Origin: Cheiracanthium punctorium
Lineage: Eukaryota; Arthropoda; Arachnida; Araneae; Cheiracanthiidae
Reading direction: 5' to 3'
Length of the DNA: 64,000 bases
NCBI GenBank assembly: GCA_038373885.1
Contig: JAWZYV010013179.1
Location: 91,985 to 155,984 of the forward strand
This document shows, in pieces, positions 22,923 to 35,200 of the stretch. How positions within the stretch are numbered: position 1 is the first letter of the stretch; every line of letters starts with the position of its first letter. The notes under the pieces were generated by a model, which saw nothing but the letters and a program-made list of their open reading frames with translations, had not been told where the DNA came from and did no database searches. A program made the position numbers and the translations under genes.

Positions 22923-22936
22923 GTAACCACCCTCTG

Positions 22937-23142
22937 AAAAGATAATAAGCACCACAAACCTGAAAGAATTTTTAATTGATTGATTTTTTTTCAAAAACTA
23001 TTTATTAAGTATTAGAGTGTGTATTCAGTAAGTGAATTAAGTGTTTGTTATTAACTGCATAACTGTTTATATCCTGTTTAAACAGTATCTAAAAGCTGTT
23101 ATAATCAAATAGAGGTCAGTTATATTTTATGTAATATATATA
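22937..23142. other. AT-rich spacer
   Basis: No feature was seen between the two element clusters. Confidence 0.4.
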
Positions 23143-23144
23143 TA

Positions 23145-23592
23145 CAGGGTGTCCAGCCTTAATGTGACCCAATAACTAATTCCCAAACCGTTGGGTTTAG
23201 ATATGCACTTCCAATTTGAAAAATGTTTTTAAAAAGGTAAAGAATGTTTTTACGTGCTTTTCGAACCAAAAAACCTATTTAGAAAAAAATTACAAAAATT
23301 AAATTTTTATACGGTCCCCAGGTCCTATCGCTTATATTTAGGAAAAGATGCAGTACACAAAAACAAAGTAAACACAAAAAGTTTCATTTTATTACGATAA
23401 AAACTGACCGAGTTATGGAACTTTGAAAATCATATATTTAATCCATTTTCTCGGCCATTTTCAAGACGGTCCCTTACTACTACTACTAAACATTACTTAC
23501 CTTTTTTAAAACATTTTTCAAATTGGAAGTGCATATCTAAACCCAACGGTTCGGGAATTAGCTATTGGGTCACATTAAGGCTGGACACCCTG
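23145..23592. mobile_element. mariner-like MITE with ~95-bp terminal inverted repeats
   Basis: The ends CAGGGTGTCCAGCCTTAATG and CATTAAGGCTGGACACCCTG are exact inverted copies. The inverted match continues with few changes for about 95 bp, through AACCGTTGGG and ATATGCACTTCCAATTTG. TA dinucleotides flank both sides (23143-23144, 23593-23594). The 448-bp unit has no ORF. Confidence 0.75.
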
Positions 23593-23929
23593 TATATAAT
23601 TAATATTAAATAATCATAGTTTGAAAGCTCTTTTAAAATCTGCTATTATTTTTTATGACTCTCACAAATGCTCTAAATTAAGTGCACAATTTAAGAACTT
23701 CTTTCACATTAAAACTTTACTCACTACAAATACTCAAAATTGCACTTGTCTAATGTTTAAGTAAAGACCTGAAAACAATATTTTCATAAAGCTTTTCATA
23801 CTCATCTTAGTGTGATACAGAAATTTAATATTACACAAAATAATTTCTGAAATTTAATCATGAAGTGTTCAAATAAATCCACTCCATAGTTAAAACAGAA
23901 ATAAGTACTAAAAAAATCTGATGAGGACA

Positions 23930-25520
23930 CTACATGACTTCCTTGCACATCTGTTAAATAAATTCACATAGTCTGGTGCAGTATGTCCTTTTTGGACCTT
24001 GTGCCATTAAACTTCAACCAATTAATCAACCAACTAAATCAAAAATATTTTCAGCGCATTTTATTTGAAAGAGATAAAATACTGCAATAATACTAAGGTT
24101 CAGTGATTTCTAGCCAAATATTTCTGATATCACCAAGCTGGGTTCAATTTGAAAGATTTGTTTTTGACACTTAATTTGGTGATATTTAGTCAAAAGCCGA
24201 CAAGCTTGAGACAGTTTGTGAGATTTTGGGGAGAGCCAAAGTAGTAACTGACCACAGACTTTCAAAATGAATTGAATGTATCCATTCACCTTAATGTATA
24301 AGTCATTTGGGTGACCCTGTAAATAAATTACCCAGTTGATTGCAATCAAAAAAGAGGTGCACAGTTAGATGTTACAATAGTTCTAAATACAAAATTTCAA
24401 CATTCCATGGTTAAAAGTTTTAGAATTACGTTATGCGAAATACCAAATTATTTTGGGCAACAAATTTGGCAATATTTCAGCAAAACCCACCCAGGTCAAT
24501 GGCAAGATTTTGGCCATGAACTAAACAATAACTGACTGCAGACGTAATATATTGAAGATATCCAAACATTAATGTATTGGAATTCTTTGGGTGGTCCTGT
24601 AAATAACTGTCCAGTGGATTGGACACCAAAAATCAATCCCACGAAATCTTTTTTTTTTTTTTTTTAACTTTTCATGAATTTTGAATTTGACATTCATGAG
24701 AGTTTTCCATGGAATTCCTCAGTTTCATTTATTTTAAGATTACCGAATTTCCGGCCTTTTCACCCCCAGACCCCTTTTCCACAACTTAGAAGTGTTTCAC
24801 AAGTTTATTTTATGAAAAGTATAAAAATGCTCCTTGTATGCTTTTAGTATAAATCATTTAAAATGTCGTTCACACATTATTTTTTAAAAACCATAAAAAA
24901 TGTTCGCATGTTATTTTACAACTTGGGAATTTCAAAAGCTGGCAAGTTGATGTTTTCTTAGTTCTAGCCTGTGCAGATGCAGTTTAATGAGAACAGATTT
25001 GCAAGTTGCCCTTTGAAAAAGATACAAATCACGAAGCTAGAATGGTTGGATAATACTCGAAACTCCCTTATCAACACTTCCAAATTTCTTATGTCATAAA
25101 AATGTTGTTATATCACATGCTCTTGGTAACTAACGGTATTAGCATGCAACTTTTTGGATAAAGGATACTATTTTTTATGTATAAGGCTACTAAAGCAACT
25201 ATTTTCAACACTAAAAAGTGGTGGCAGCCCTGCAATCCTAAATATAAAGTTCAACATTTTACGACCAATAGTTTTTGAGATATGCGAGCTACATACAGAT
25301 GTACGTAGAGATGTCACAGAAAAACTGGTCAAAACGGACTTGTGATCAGTCAAAATAAGTTATACATGCATTTATATGAACGTACATACATGCATACCAT
25401 GAGATTCATCACAAAAATTCTTAAAAGTAAATTTAGAGGTCCTCAAAATCTGGCTACCAAAATTTTTTGAGATCGCATTGCTTCTTCGTACAAGGAAGCA
25501 AAAAAAAAAAAAAAAAAAAA
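23930..25520 (+). repeat. ~172-bp-unit dispersed repeat, copy A
   Basis: Segments such as the TTGGTGATATTTAGTCAAAAG and AAATAAATTACCCAGTTGATT phrases are inverted matches to 38340-39030 and 55500-56390. The right end (25060-25499) matches the start of the copy at 54021 in reverse. It closes with a hairpin GCTTC..GAAGC (25480-25499) followed by an A tract (25500-25520). The middle (24640-25020) is less clearly part of the unit. Confidence 0.5.
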
Positions 25521-26015
25521 GTTTGTAAAGCAAAGTTCTAAAAGAATAAATTTGTGTAATTCCAGCTAGCTGTCATGACTAGATGGATTAGCAAATACCC
25601 ACCAAAAACATGCAAAATAAAAATAGTCTTGAATTCAGCTGAATTAATGCCTAGATGGAAGCTGATAGTTTTCACTAAGCAAAAGAGATATATATATAAC
25701 AGAACATGGTGTAAAAGTCATCTATTATGTCCGCAAAACACATTCCAAGTTTATTTACGATATGTATTTCCAAAAATTCTATTAAATAATCTAACTGATG
25801 GATTCACTACTTATTAAATATTTAGGATACATTATGTGTAACCGAGTAAACATTTAATAACTAAGTTAATTTTCTTTATCAACGACATTCAAAATTTCTG
25901 TATTGATTTTCTTATTGTAAAAGAGCAAAATCAAAAGTTATATATATATATATTGTACCCGCACATGTAAATTTGTAATACAAATAAAAATTTCTAACAA
26001 AAAAAGTACAAAAAT

Positions 26016-26021
26016 TTTATT
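26016..26021 (-). terminator. PIGO: polyadenylation signal of PIGO
   Basis: AATAAA on the minus strand lies about 63 nt past the PIGO stop codon (26084-26086). It is the first such signal downstream, so a short 3' UTR is likely. Confidence 0.5.
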
Positions 26022-26083
26022 GCTTGAAATTTTTCTGCTTAATAATAAAAAAAAAAAAAAAAAAAATTTTTTACGAATGAAGT

Positions 26084-26296
26084 TTACTCATTTTTATCTG
26101 AAAACATATGTCCTAGATTTTTTTTGATTAATTTATGATACTGTGACATTACAGTGAGTATAAAGATATGTCCAACACAAGCAGCTAGCATCGTTACTGC
26201 CATTCCAATAATTTCATATATTAGTCTTGGTGAAAATACTTTCACTGCCATCAAATGACGTCGAAGAATGAAGGCAGCTATAGCATGACTTGCAAG
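26084..26296 (-). CDS. PIGO: PIGO exon 7 (last exon, stop codon)
   Basis: The acceptor TTATCAG is followed by [32 protein letters not shown], a final transmembrane helix and a lysine-rich cytosolic tail ending MFSDKNE and TAA. ILRRHLM.VKVF.P is the conserved end of PIGO. It joins exon 6 in phase 0 across a 6.9-kb intron full of mobile elements. Confidence 0.9.
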   Translation of the reverse strand, partial: LASHAIAAFILRRHLMAVKVFSPRLIYEIIGMAVTMLAACVGHIFILTVMSQYHKLIKKNLGHMFSDKNE

Positions 26297-29200
26297 CTGA
26301 TAAAAGAAAAAAAAGTGCAGATATTATGCATTCAATAATAAATCAGTATTTAATATTAAGTTAAATATACTGGGTGATTCTAAAATAATATAACAGACAA
26401 AATTTGGAAGATGATATAATAAGATGAACACTTTTTAGTTACAAAAAGAAAAGAAAGAAATAATTGGTTGGTGATTGGTTCCTGATTGTGTTTGTCCTGT
26501 GCCTTTTTCATACTGCCAGGAATAATTACTTGTATCAAAGGATTAATTAAATTTCAAAGTGCGATTTACAAACTATTAGTTATCTTGCAAAAACACTTCA
26601 TTACAGTTGATAATTAAAAAAATAAGTGGGTGTGCACGTTAAGTGACATTAAAATATATATACAGTAAATGCTACTTAACGTGATCACAGTTATTGTTAT
26701 CAATTGCTTATTGCAATCGAAATCAGCCGGCACCGGCCACCTGCATTTCATTCCATATAAAATCAAATGCTTCGTGCAATCAGCTTTTGGTTAATCTTTT
26801 TTTTTTTTTTTTTTTTTTGCAGATCAGTTCTTGAAAAATGTACTAGGAAACAGGATTTTATTTAAAAGCTGATTCAAAGCATGTCTTCTAAGAAATATTG
26901 TATATTGTTTGTCTGTTGTCAATAGAGCTGGTGACTGAGAGGTTAAGGGTCTGTCCAGCTAATCACTTAAGCATATGATTGTGAATTTGATTCTCACTCA
27001 TTTCCTGATTGTGTTTGTCCTGTGAACTGTCAATTTTTTTTCTCTGTGCTAGTAAAGACTGTCACTGTATTGTCCACTTTATATGATGACTTATAAGTGG
27101 ATTCTTGAAATCAAGCAAACAAGTTCAAAAATAAATATTCCTAATACAACAATCAGCATGTGTAATAGAAGATCAAAGGAAAAAGTTAATTCACACAATA
27201 ATAATTTTGAGACATCATTCAGACAATTTTCAAAAACAGTACAAGTATGATTAGTTTATTAATGTACTTTTAAGGAAGAATTGTACACAGAAAAAAATTA
27301 TTGAATTTTTTTAATGAATATTTTCTGCCTCAATATTCCATTTTACAATAGGAAAATTTTCATTTTATCATGGGTTTGTTTCCACTTTATCATAAGTAAT
27401 TAGTTACCTAATTAATAGTAGTTACTATCATTAAACTTTCTTCAACTGCTTTATTGTTATCAAAAATCTTTGGTCCTGAGGTGATCACATTAAGCAGCAT
27501 TTACTACTGTACATAACAATTTCCAAAAGGAAGAACATGCTGAGGACACTGCATTAAATATTGGACGTTCATTGGTTCTTCAATTTTACAAGCGAAAGTC
27601 ATTATGGTAATAAAAAAAAAAAATAAGAAACCATAATAATAACTTGGAAACAATTTTTATTTTCCCACATAATTTCCAGCAATGTTGATGCACCTAACCC
27701 ATTGTTTTATCAGAGCCCCAATTCCAGCTGCATAAAATTCTTTGGGTTGCTGCCTCATCCACAGTAGGACTTCATGTTGAATGTCGTCATCATAAACAAA
27801 CTGTTTGCCTCTAAGATGTTGTTTTAGTGGACCAAACAGATGAAAATCACTTGGAGCTGAGTCTGGGCTGTAAGGTGGATGCTGTATCACTTCCCAACAA
27901 AATTGTTGAATTGTATCCCGAGTTAAATGAGCTGTATGAGGACGTGTGCTATCGTGATGAAACAGCACTCTGTTAAACACGCCTGGTACCTACTCAATAT
28001 GAATTGAATATCATAAAGCTGTATGGTGTTGCCATCTATCACCATTCATTGGAGATACCTGTTACTATTTTAAACCGTGCCATTAAGCATTTGTGACTTG
28101 ACTTCTACTTTATGACTTTCCCTCGTATAATAAGCCAGTTTTCAGTACAAGATGTGAACACAGTAGTTTAAATAAAAAGAAAATTGGTCTGAAATGAAGC
28201 TTACGATTCCTCCAAAGGGTTTATAGAATGTGTGAATATGTGTAATCAAAATCTACTTTTATGTAACATCTCAAAACAAAAGTTACATTTTAATAATATT
28301 TATGTTATACATTATAATCCAGCAAGTTCCAAAATTAAAATATACTTTTCTAGTTACACCTTAAAACTATTAATTCAGTGTTCTTAATTTTAAGAAAATT
28401 ATGCTTAGCAATGTTGTACACACTGTTCCATTTTCATTCCCCCTCCTTTTTTTTGTTCATTAAGTACTAGCTGAATGCCCGATCTTCGCATGGGAATGAA
28501 TGGATTTTTTTTTTATACTACAGTTTGTTGTAATTACTATTTATCATAATAAATAGACATAGCAAAATGGATATTGCATAAATATTATCTCTGTTCAATA
28601 ATCATGCATAAAGAATTTCATGGCGATTGTTAGAACGGTGAAGAAGATGATTTGGCACAGCGTCATCTACTGCCAAAGTTATTGCAAAACGGATAGCATC
28701 AAAATATTCTGGTGCTCAAATATCTATGTGTACCAATTTTCATAGCAAACAGTTTAACGGTCAAGATATGCTGCAGCGCCATCTAGTGGCAAATTAAAGT
28801 AGCAATATGCTATAGCATCATCAAAGGACGAGTTATAGCAAAATGTAAAGCGAAAATATTCTCCGTGTTCAAATATGTATGTATGTATACCAATTTTCAG
28901 AGCGGTCAGTTGAACAATTAAGAAGTCAATTGCTGCAGTACTATCTAGTGGCAAGTTTAAGTAATAATGTGCTGCAGTGCCGTCTAGTGGTCAGCTACAG
29001 CCAAATGAATACTAAAAAAATATTCTTTCTGCTCAAATGTGTAATTTTTAAGGTGATCAGTTGAACGGTTTCAAATTTGGTGTGCTGCATCGCCATCTAG
29101 CAGCAAGTCATAGCAAAATGCATAGCATAAAAGTATTCTCCGTGCTCAAATATCTGTGTTTACCAATTTTCATCGAAATCAGTTGAACGGTACAGAAGGT

Positions 29201-32200
29201 GAGTTATAGCAAAATGGATGTGGCAAAAATATTCTTCGTGTTCAAACATCTATGAATACCAATTTCCATGGCGATCAGTTGAACGGTCTTGAAGTTATGG
29301 TTTGAAAGGACATCTAGTGGCAAGTTATAGCAAAATGGATAACGCTAAAATATTCTCCACGTTCAAATATCTTATCTATACCAGTTTTCATAGCGATCAG
29401 TTAAACAGTCTTTATATGCTGCAGAGCCATATAGAAACGAGTTAAAGTAAGAAGTTGATACGTTGCAGCACCATGTAGCGGTGAGTTAAAGTAATGATCT
29501 GCTGCACCACAATGAAATGGTGAGTTATGGCAAAATGGATCACACGAAAATGTTCTCTATGTTCAAGTATCTATGTACAGTGAAACCTCTCTGAGCAGCC
29601 ACCCCACCGTACCGAGAATATTTGGCCACTCAGAGGGGGTGGCCGCTCTCAAGGGTTTTATTTATTATTATAAGATAATTGCTATAATAGATAATATAAA
29701 GAAGCCTGACACATAATCCTTATTTAAAATGAAATTTAAAACTTATCTAAAGAGAAAATAGTACTTTATTGAATGCTTTCTTACATTTTTTGAAAAAAGG
29801 ATACAATTTGTGTCTGTTTTAAGTTTATACTTTTCTCTGAAACAACCTTTTTTTTCTAGTTCGTTTTTTACTTTATCTAACCTATTTGTTTGTAGCCGCT
29901 TCGGAATTTCCACAATTTCATCGATTTTCCTGAAGTCGCTTGTGTTGAAAGTTTAGCTAGCTCGCCATTACAAACATCGGGAAATTCCTCGTCAGGGACG
30001 GTGTTAGCACCTGAAAGGGGCAAAACTTCATTAGTAAAAAATTCATTTGTAGGACACCTTCAACAGCTGATTGTCCAAGGGATTCCCCATCTTAAGGGTG
30101 TGGGGAGAATACAAAAGAGATAACAGATTCGATTCCAGTTATTCCTGGGTCTTATATTCGACCATAAACCTGACCTTGAGTTTTTCCACTCTAAATTAAA
30201 GCATAGACTGAGTAGAATTTCTCGTAAAATGAGATGGGCCGTCCCACTCGGTGGCCATTTAGAGGGGGTTCGGTGGCCGCTGATAGAGGTTATTTTAACA
30301 TTGGGTCTATGAGCCAAAAAATCCGTGCCATGAAAAATTGGCCGTTTAGAAGGGTGACTGCTATACAGGGGTGGCCGCTCAGAGAGGTTTCACTGTATAT
30401 CAATTTTCATAGGGATCAATTGTCTGGTCAGAAGTTGGTGTGCTGCATTGCCATCTAATGGTGAGTTAAAGTAATAATGCACTGCAGTGCCATCTAGTAG
30501 TGAGTAACAGCAAAATGAATAGTTAGGCTGTATTCTCACTACTCACACAAATGTGTAAGTATAAAATTTTTTTATGGCGAATGGTTGAATAGTAGAAGTT
30601 TGTTCGGAAAATTGACTGTAAAAGTTCCATGATGTGGTTGTGGTCTCTCTTTATTATAAAAGGATGCTGGATAATTTAATTTTATTTATCTGCCTTAATC
30701 TAAAGGCATTTCTGGCTTTTTATTTTTTTCTTAATTAAACCTTGTACTTAACGATTGTTATAAGTTCTTAGCTTCAAACAAGCATGTATTTGCTAGCAAA
30801 ACATTTTGCGCCATACACGTGTACTATGTGTTTTCATGTTTGGCTGCTAGAGGCGCTGTATTCCCGGCAATTAGCTGCCGAGCTATTTTTTTTTCTTTTC
30901 ACGTCAGGTTCGCAGAAGTCCATGACACAGTTGCCCGATCGATGAGAGTATTTAAATACTGCAGCTTACTGAGATCTTGAGAGAGCCAGTCGCTACCTCT
31001 ACTGCTCCAGCAGCAGCTGCTGATATTGTTGATGTGGTCCTTGCCCGTCGCCATCAATAATGGAACTTGGTTTCTGCTTTTAAAAGAGTAAATGCGACGC
31101 TGCTGACATCATATTAAAAGAAGCTAAATCGTCTGTAAATATAGACCGGCGATATATATGTTGTTATTTTTTGCTTTAAACTTGTCTGTTCACCTTCATC
31201 TGTAAAGTTTTCATATATCATCGCTCAACAATAAAAGAAGTATAAATGGTAAAAAGTTTTTGTTATCTTTTAAATCTGGCAAGCCCTCAATTCATTTTAA
31301 CAAATATTCATTAGCTCTCACTGCTTCAGAAACTCTGCTAAGAACTTTTAAGTGTTCACAATATTCCAAACAAAGTTGATGTGCTGCTGCACCATCTTGC
31401 GGCAAGTTGCAGCAAAATGTATAGTGTGAAAATATTCTCCATGTTCAAATATCCATGCGTACCAATTTTCATCAAAATCAGTTAAACGGTATTTTCACAG
31501 CAAGCGCTTGAACGGAATAGAATTTGACATTCTGCAGCACCATCTAGCAGAAGTTATAGCAAAATGGATAGTGTAAAAATATTCTCTGTGTTCAAATATG
31601 CACAAATAACCAATTTTCATCCAGAACGGTTGAACAGTATTTTCATAACAAGCAGTCAAACGGAATAAAATTCGATGCTCTGCAGCACCAAGTTATAGCA
31701 AAATGGATAGTGTAAAAATATTCTCCATGTTCAAATATCCATACATACCAGTTTTTGTCAAAATAGGTTAAACGGTATTTTCATAGCAAGTGGTTAAATA
31801 GAATTCAATGTTCTGCAGTGCCACCTAGTGGCGAGTTAGAGGAAAATGGATAACATAAAAAACCTTCTAAATGATAAAAGACTTAGGTGTACCAAATTTC
31901 ATGGTGATCGGTCAAACGATTTTGGAGTTTTTCACCACGTCATACACACAAACATTCATTTTTATGTATATAGATTTGTGATTATGTTAATTTATTTTTG
32001 AGTAACAAGTGATTTTAAATACTAAGAAATTTTTTTTATTACTTATACATACTCTGAATTACATTAAGTAGGAACATTTTATTGAATAGTGGCACAGTCA
32101 GAACAGATACTGAGTAGCAGTGTTTCATAATATTTTAAAAAGAAAAATTGTAATAATGTACTTTATTACAAATTTGGTATAGTAAATATTTTTATCAGGG

Positions 32201-35200
32201 ATCAATCCAAAAAATTTTTCCAAGGTCTCATTTTTGTGAAACTGCTTACATTTGCAAATTTTAGTATCATTTTTTGTGAATTTCAGCATCTATATTTATG
32301 AATTCTTGTAAAAAATCACTTTTTGAGTTAAAATAATTTTAAAAAACAAATTTAAATATAGGGTAGAATACCATTGAAGGGACCATTTTAATAATCTATT
32401 GCATTTTTATGAAGGATCCATTTTAATTGATTTTAATTTTGTGAAGGAGCCATTTTAATCGATTGTAATTTTGTGAAGGGGCTACAGAATAGACCCAAAT
32501 TCTGCAGCCCATTCTCAGAACAGACCCAATTTTTGTTTGTATCAATCCCTGGATGTAGTTAATTATAAGTTTTATTTTTATTATTGTTCTTTATAGAGTG
32601 TCCCAATGAATTTCAAGAATTTTTCAGAGGATGTCAAAGAAATGAATGATAAAATTTCTATAGGCATTATTAAACTTGGATGCTAGAATAGAGCAATTGG
32701 CATTGGTCAGGAGCAACTGACATACACACACATACACACAAAAATAGATATGTACTGTTAAGGTGAATCCTTATGGGTTTACAGTCACGGATTTGTATAT
32801 GTGAGTGCAATTACATAATAACAGCAGTATTATGAAAATAATATAATGCAAATAATTGTAGTACACAACTGTGTTGAGATGAGACAAAATAACAGTATGA
32901 TTATTTCTGATAACCACCCAGATGACAAAATTTTCCAAGAAGAAACCTGTGTAAGTTTTTTATTCATGAGCTCTAGGACAATTGTTCAACATGTTCAATA
33001 ACAAATAAAATAAGAAATGTATAAAATTTCAGATTAATCTTTCCCTCTTCAAAAATAAAAACACGCACTTATAATATTTGGAGATACTAGGAGAAACATT
33101 TCATAATATGAAATTTCACTCTATTATAAAATGTTAAAACTTTATTATTAATAAAGATGTGCAATTCATACTTTACCTTAACACCAAAACAAAATATATA
33201 CTTTAAATGTAGACGTCGGATGGATGAACTTGAGCACATTATGGGTCTTGACCAAATCATTAAGGTAGGAAATGCCAAACCAAATAACAAATTTGATGAA
33301 AATGTGTTTAGAACTACTAAGCTACCAGACAAAATGTAACTATAAATTTCTTTATGGGTTAAAAGAAATGCTGCATCCCACTGAATTGATGAAAATGTAG
33401 CTTGATGAGCAGAAGCATAAAACCAGTACCTTGATAGAAGACTCCAAATTAAAACATCTAGCCATACTTGATGTTCTAAAATATAAATAACTATATTAAG
33501 AAAGGCAGTAACAACAGCAAAGACATTAGTTGATACACAGCTCTGGGGAGAAAAAAAAAAGTCTACATGCACTTTATTTGGCCATTGTTCGTCATACAGC
33601 AAAAGTTATATATATCAATCGTTAATGAGTCATGAGCTTCCAAAATTTCTCTCTCCCATGTGTGTTAAAATATATTTTACTTTATTTCCTATCTCATTTA
33701 ATATTGATATTAAGAAGCTGGTTTTTATTTGTTTAGAACTAAACAGCCCAAACAGAATTTACTGTTATAATTTTTTAATAAAATATTATAACAGTAAATG
33801 AATTATTAAATTCATATTTGAAACAAATATGAATAACGGCTTAGTCAAATTTTGACTGAAATAGATGCAGAAAATAATTTTACATGGCTGTGCAAAATTT
33901 CAGACTTTTACATGCTCAGTAGTTGAATTTATATTAATTTAAATGTCTTATTTTGATGAGTTAAGGAACCGTACATCAAGTTATAAAGTGATAATTTTTT
34001 TTAAGTTATCTTTAAAATACATATTTATATAGATAATGTATTTAGATTTTTTTTTTCCAAAATTATAAATGTTAGGGGTATTAAAAATAGCAAAATTTGA
34101 AGCAAATGATAGAGAATCTATACTTATTCCTGATTTTGCATGAAATCATTCTTCCACTTCAACTATTGCTAAGTAACTTTCATGTTCGTATCGGTCAAGT
34201 GAGCAGAGGACAGACTCTCAGCAATGTTTCTGTCAACATTTCATTTTTCTAAGAGAACCTTCAAAATGCTCAATGACAATTTCAAAATAAGGTGTGTGCA
34301 AAAATTTCACAAGAAACACAAGACCATTTAGAGAAATACCACTGTCTTATTTAAAAATCAACAATGCCATAACTAAAGAAAGTTCTAAAGTAATCATAAC
34401 TTTAAAATATTCAATGGTTTATTAGAGCAGTATAGCAACAATATTGCATTCTATAAAATTGCGCACACAATTTCAATGTTAATATTACAATATAGAAAGC
34501 TTAAAGGTCAGATGATTAGAACACTGTCAAATAAATTATAATTAGAAAAGTTTTTTGCTGCAAATAAATAAAGTAAAATGCTCTGTTACTTCAATTTAAT
34601 GGAAAGTGTACTTTTAAATTAATATTTTTGATTTCTGATATAACTGACAACTCACAAAAATTGTCAAAATAGTTATTTTAAATATTAAATATATCAAAAA
34701 ATAAAATTTGTCTTATGAGTTATCAGTAAAAATTTGTTTATTACATATTAATCTATGATGCATCGCCTTAAACATTTTGAAAATTCAAAAACTAAATTGT
34801 TAGTTTGAAAATAGATGGAATGATAAATGATATTTTTTATATTCTCATTACAAAAAATTTTAAGACTAGAAACATTATTTTCCTTAATTTTTTTGTGCCT
34901 TGTTAATAGTGTTTCTTTTAATCCTTGTGAAAAAATTGATATAAGGCAAAAAATTTAGAATTTTTACATAACAGGTATTTTTCTCAATTAGAAGATAACC
35001 CCCTTAAAATTACACGAAAAAGAATTTTCAATATCTCCAAAAATTATTGTAGAAAACTGGTGAAAATTTATAAATAGGGTAATTTGAAGTTTGTCTTTTA
35101 TTTAAAAACGCCAAAATAGTGTGTTGCCATTAAAAAAATGAAGTTGATGCAAAACATGAAATATGAAGATGGCCTTTTATGCAAATTATTCCAATAAGTA

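Larger units (their letters stand above)
20847..22936. mobile_element. outer CAGGGT-family element with two elements nested in it
   Basis: The left end is CAGGGTGGCTACAGA. The right end, read inverted, is CAGAGGGTGGTTACGGACC, interrupted by a hAT MITE. Phrases such as TTCCCTGATTTTT in the right half match the family at 10944-11616 and 60582-61156. I do not see a clean target duplication. Removing the two inserts leaves about 590 bp. Confidence 0.45.
28468..31975. repeat. dispersed-repeat array of ~110-150-bp degenerate units
   Basis: The phrases AAGTTATAGCAAAATGGATA, ATATTCTCCATGTTCAAATAT, ACCAATTTTCAT and CAGTTGAACGGT, and GCAGCGCCATCTAGTGGC, recur more than ten times. It opens TACTAGCTGAATGCCCGATC and closes with GTCATACACACAAACATTCA followed by TATATAGATT, which is the layout of a widespread arthropod retroposon-like family. 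It is split by a pogo MITE and a solo LTR. Lies in PIGO intron 6. Confidence 0.6.

Noticed and set aside
26927..27010. Functional tRNA gene
   Set aside because: A- and B-box-like sequences are present but the acceptor stem does not pair and the anticodon arm is not convincing.
28468..31975. Possible CRISPR-like array because of regularly repeated phrases
   Set aside because: Repeats are degenerate, unit lengths vary and the context is a eukaryotic intron with transposon boundaries.
33157..33339. Plus-strand frame antisense to PIGO exon 6
   Set aside because: The minus strand encodes a clear PIGO block with proper splice sites; the antisense frame is a shadow.
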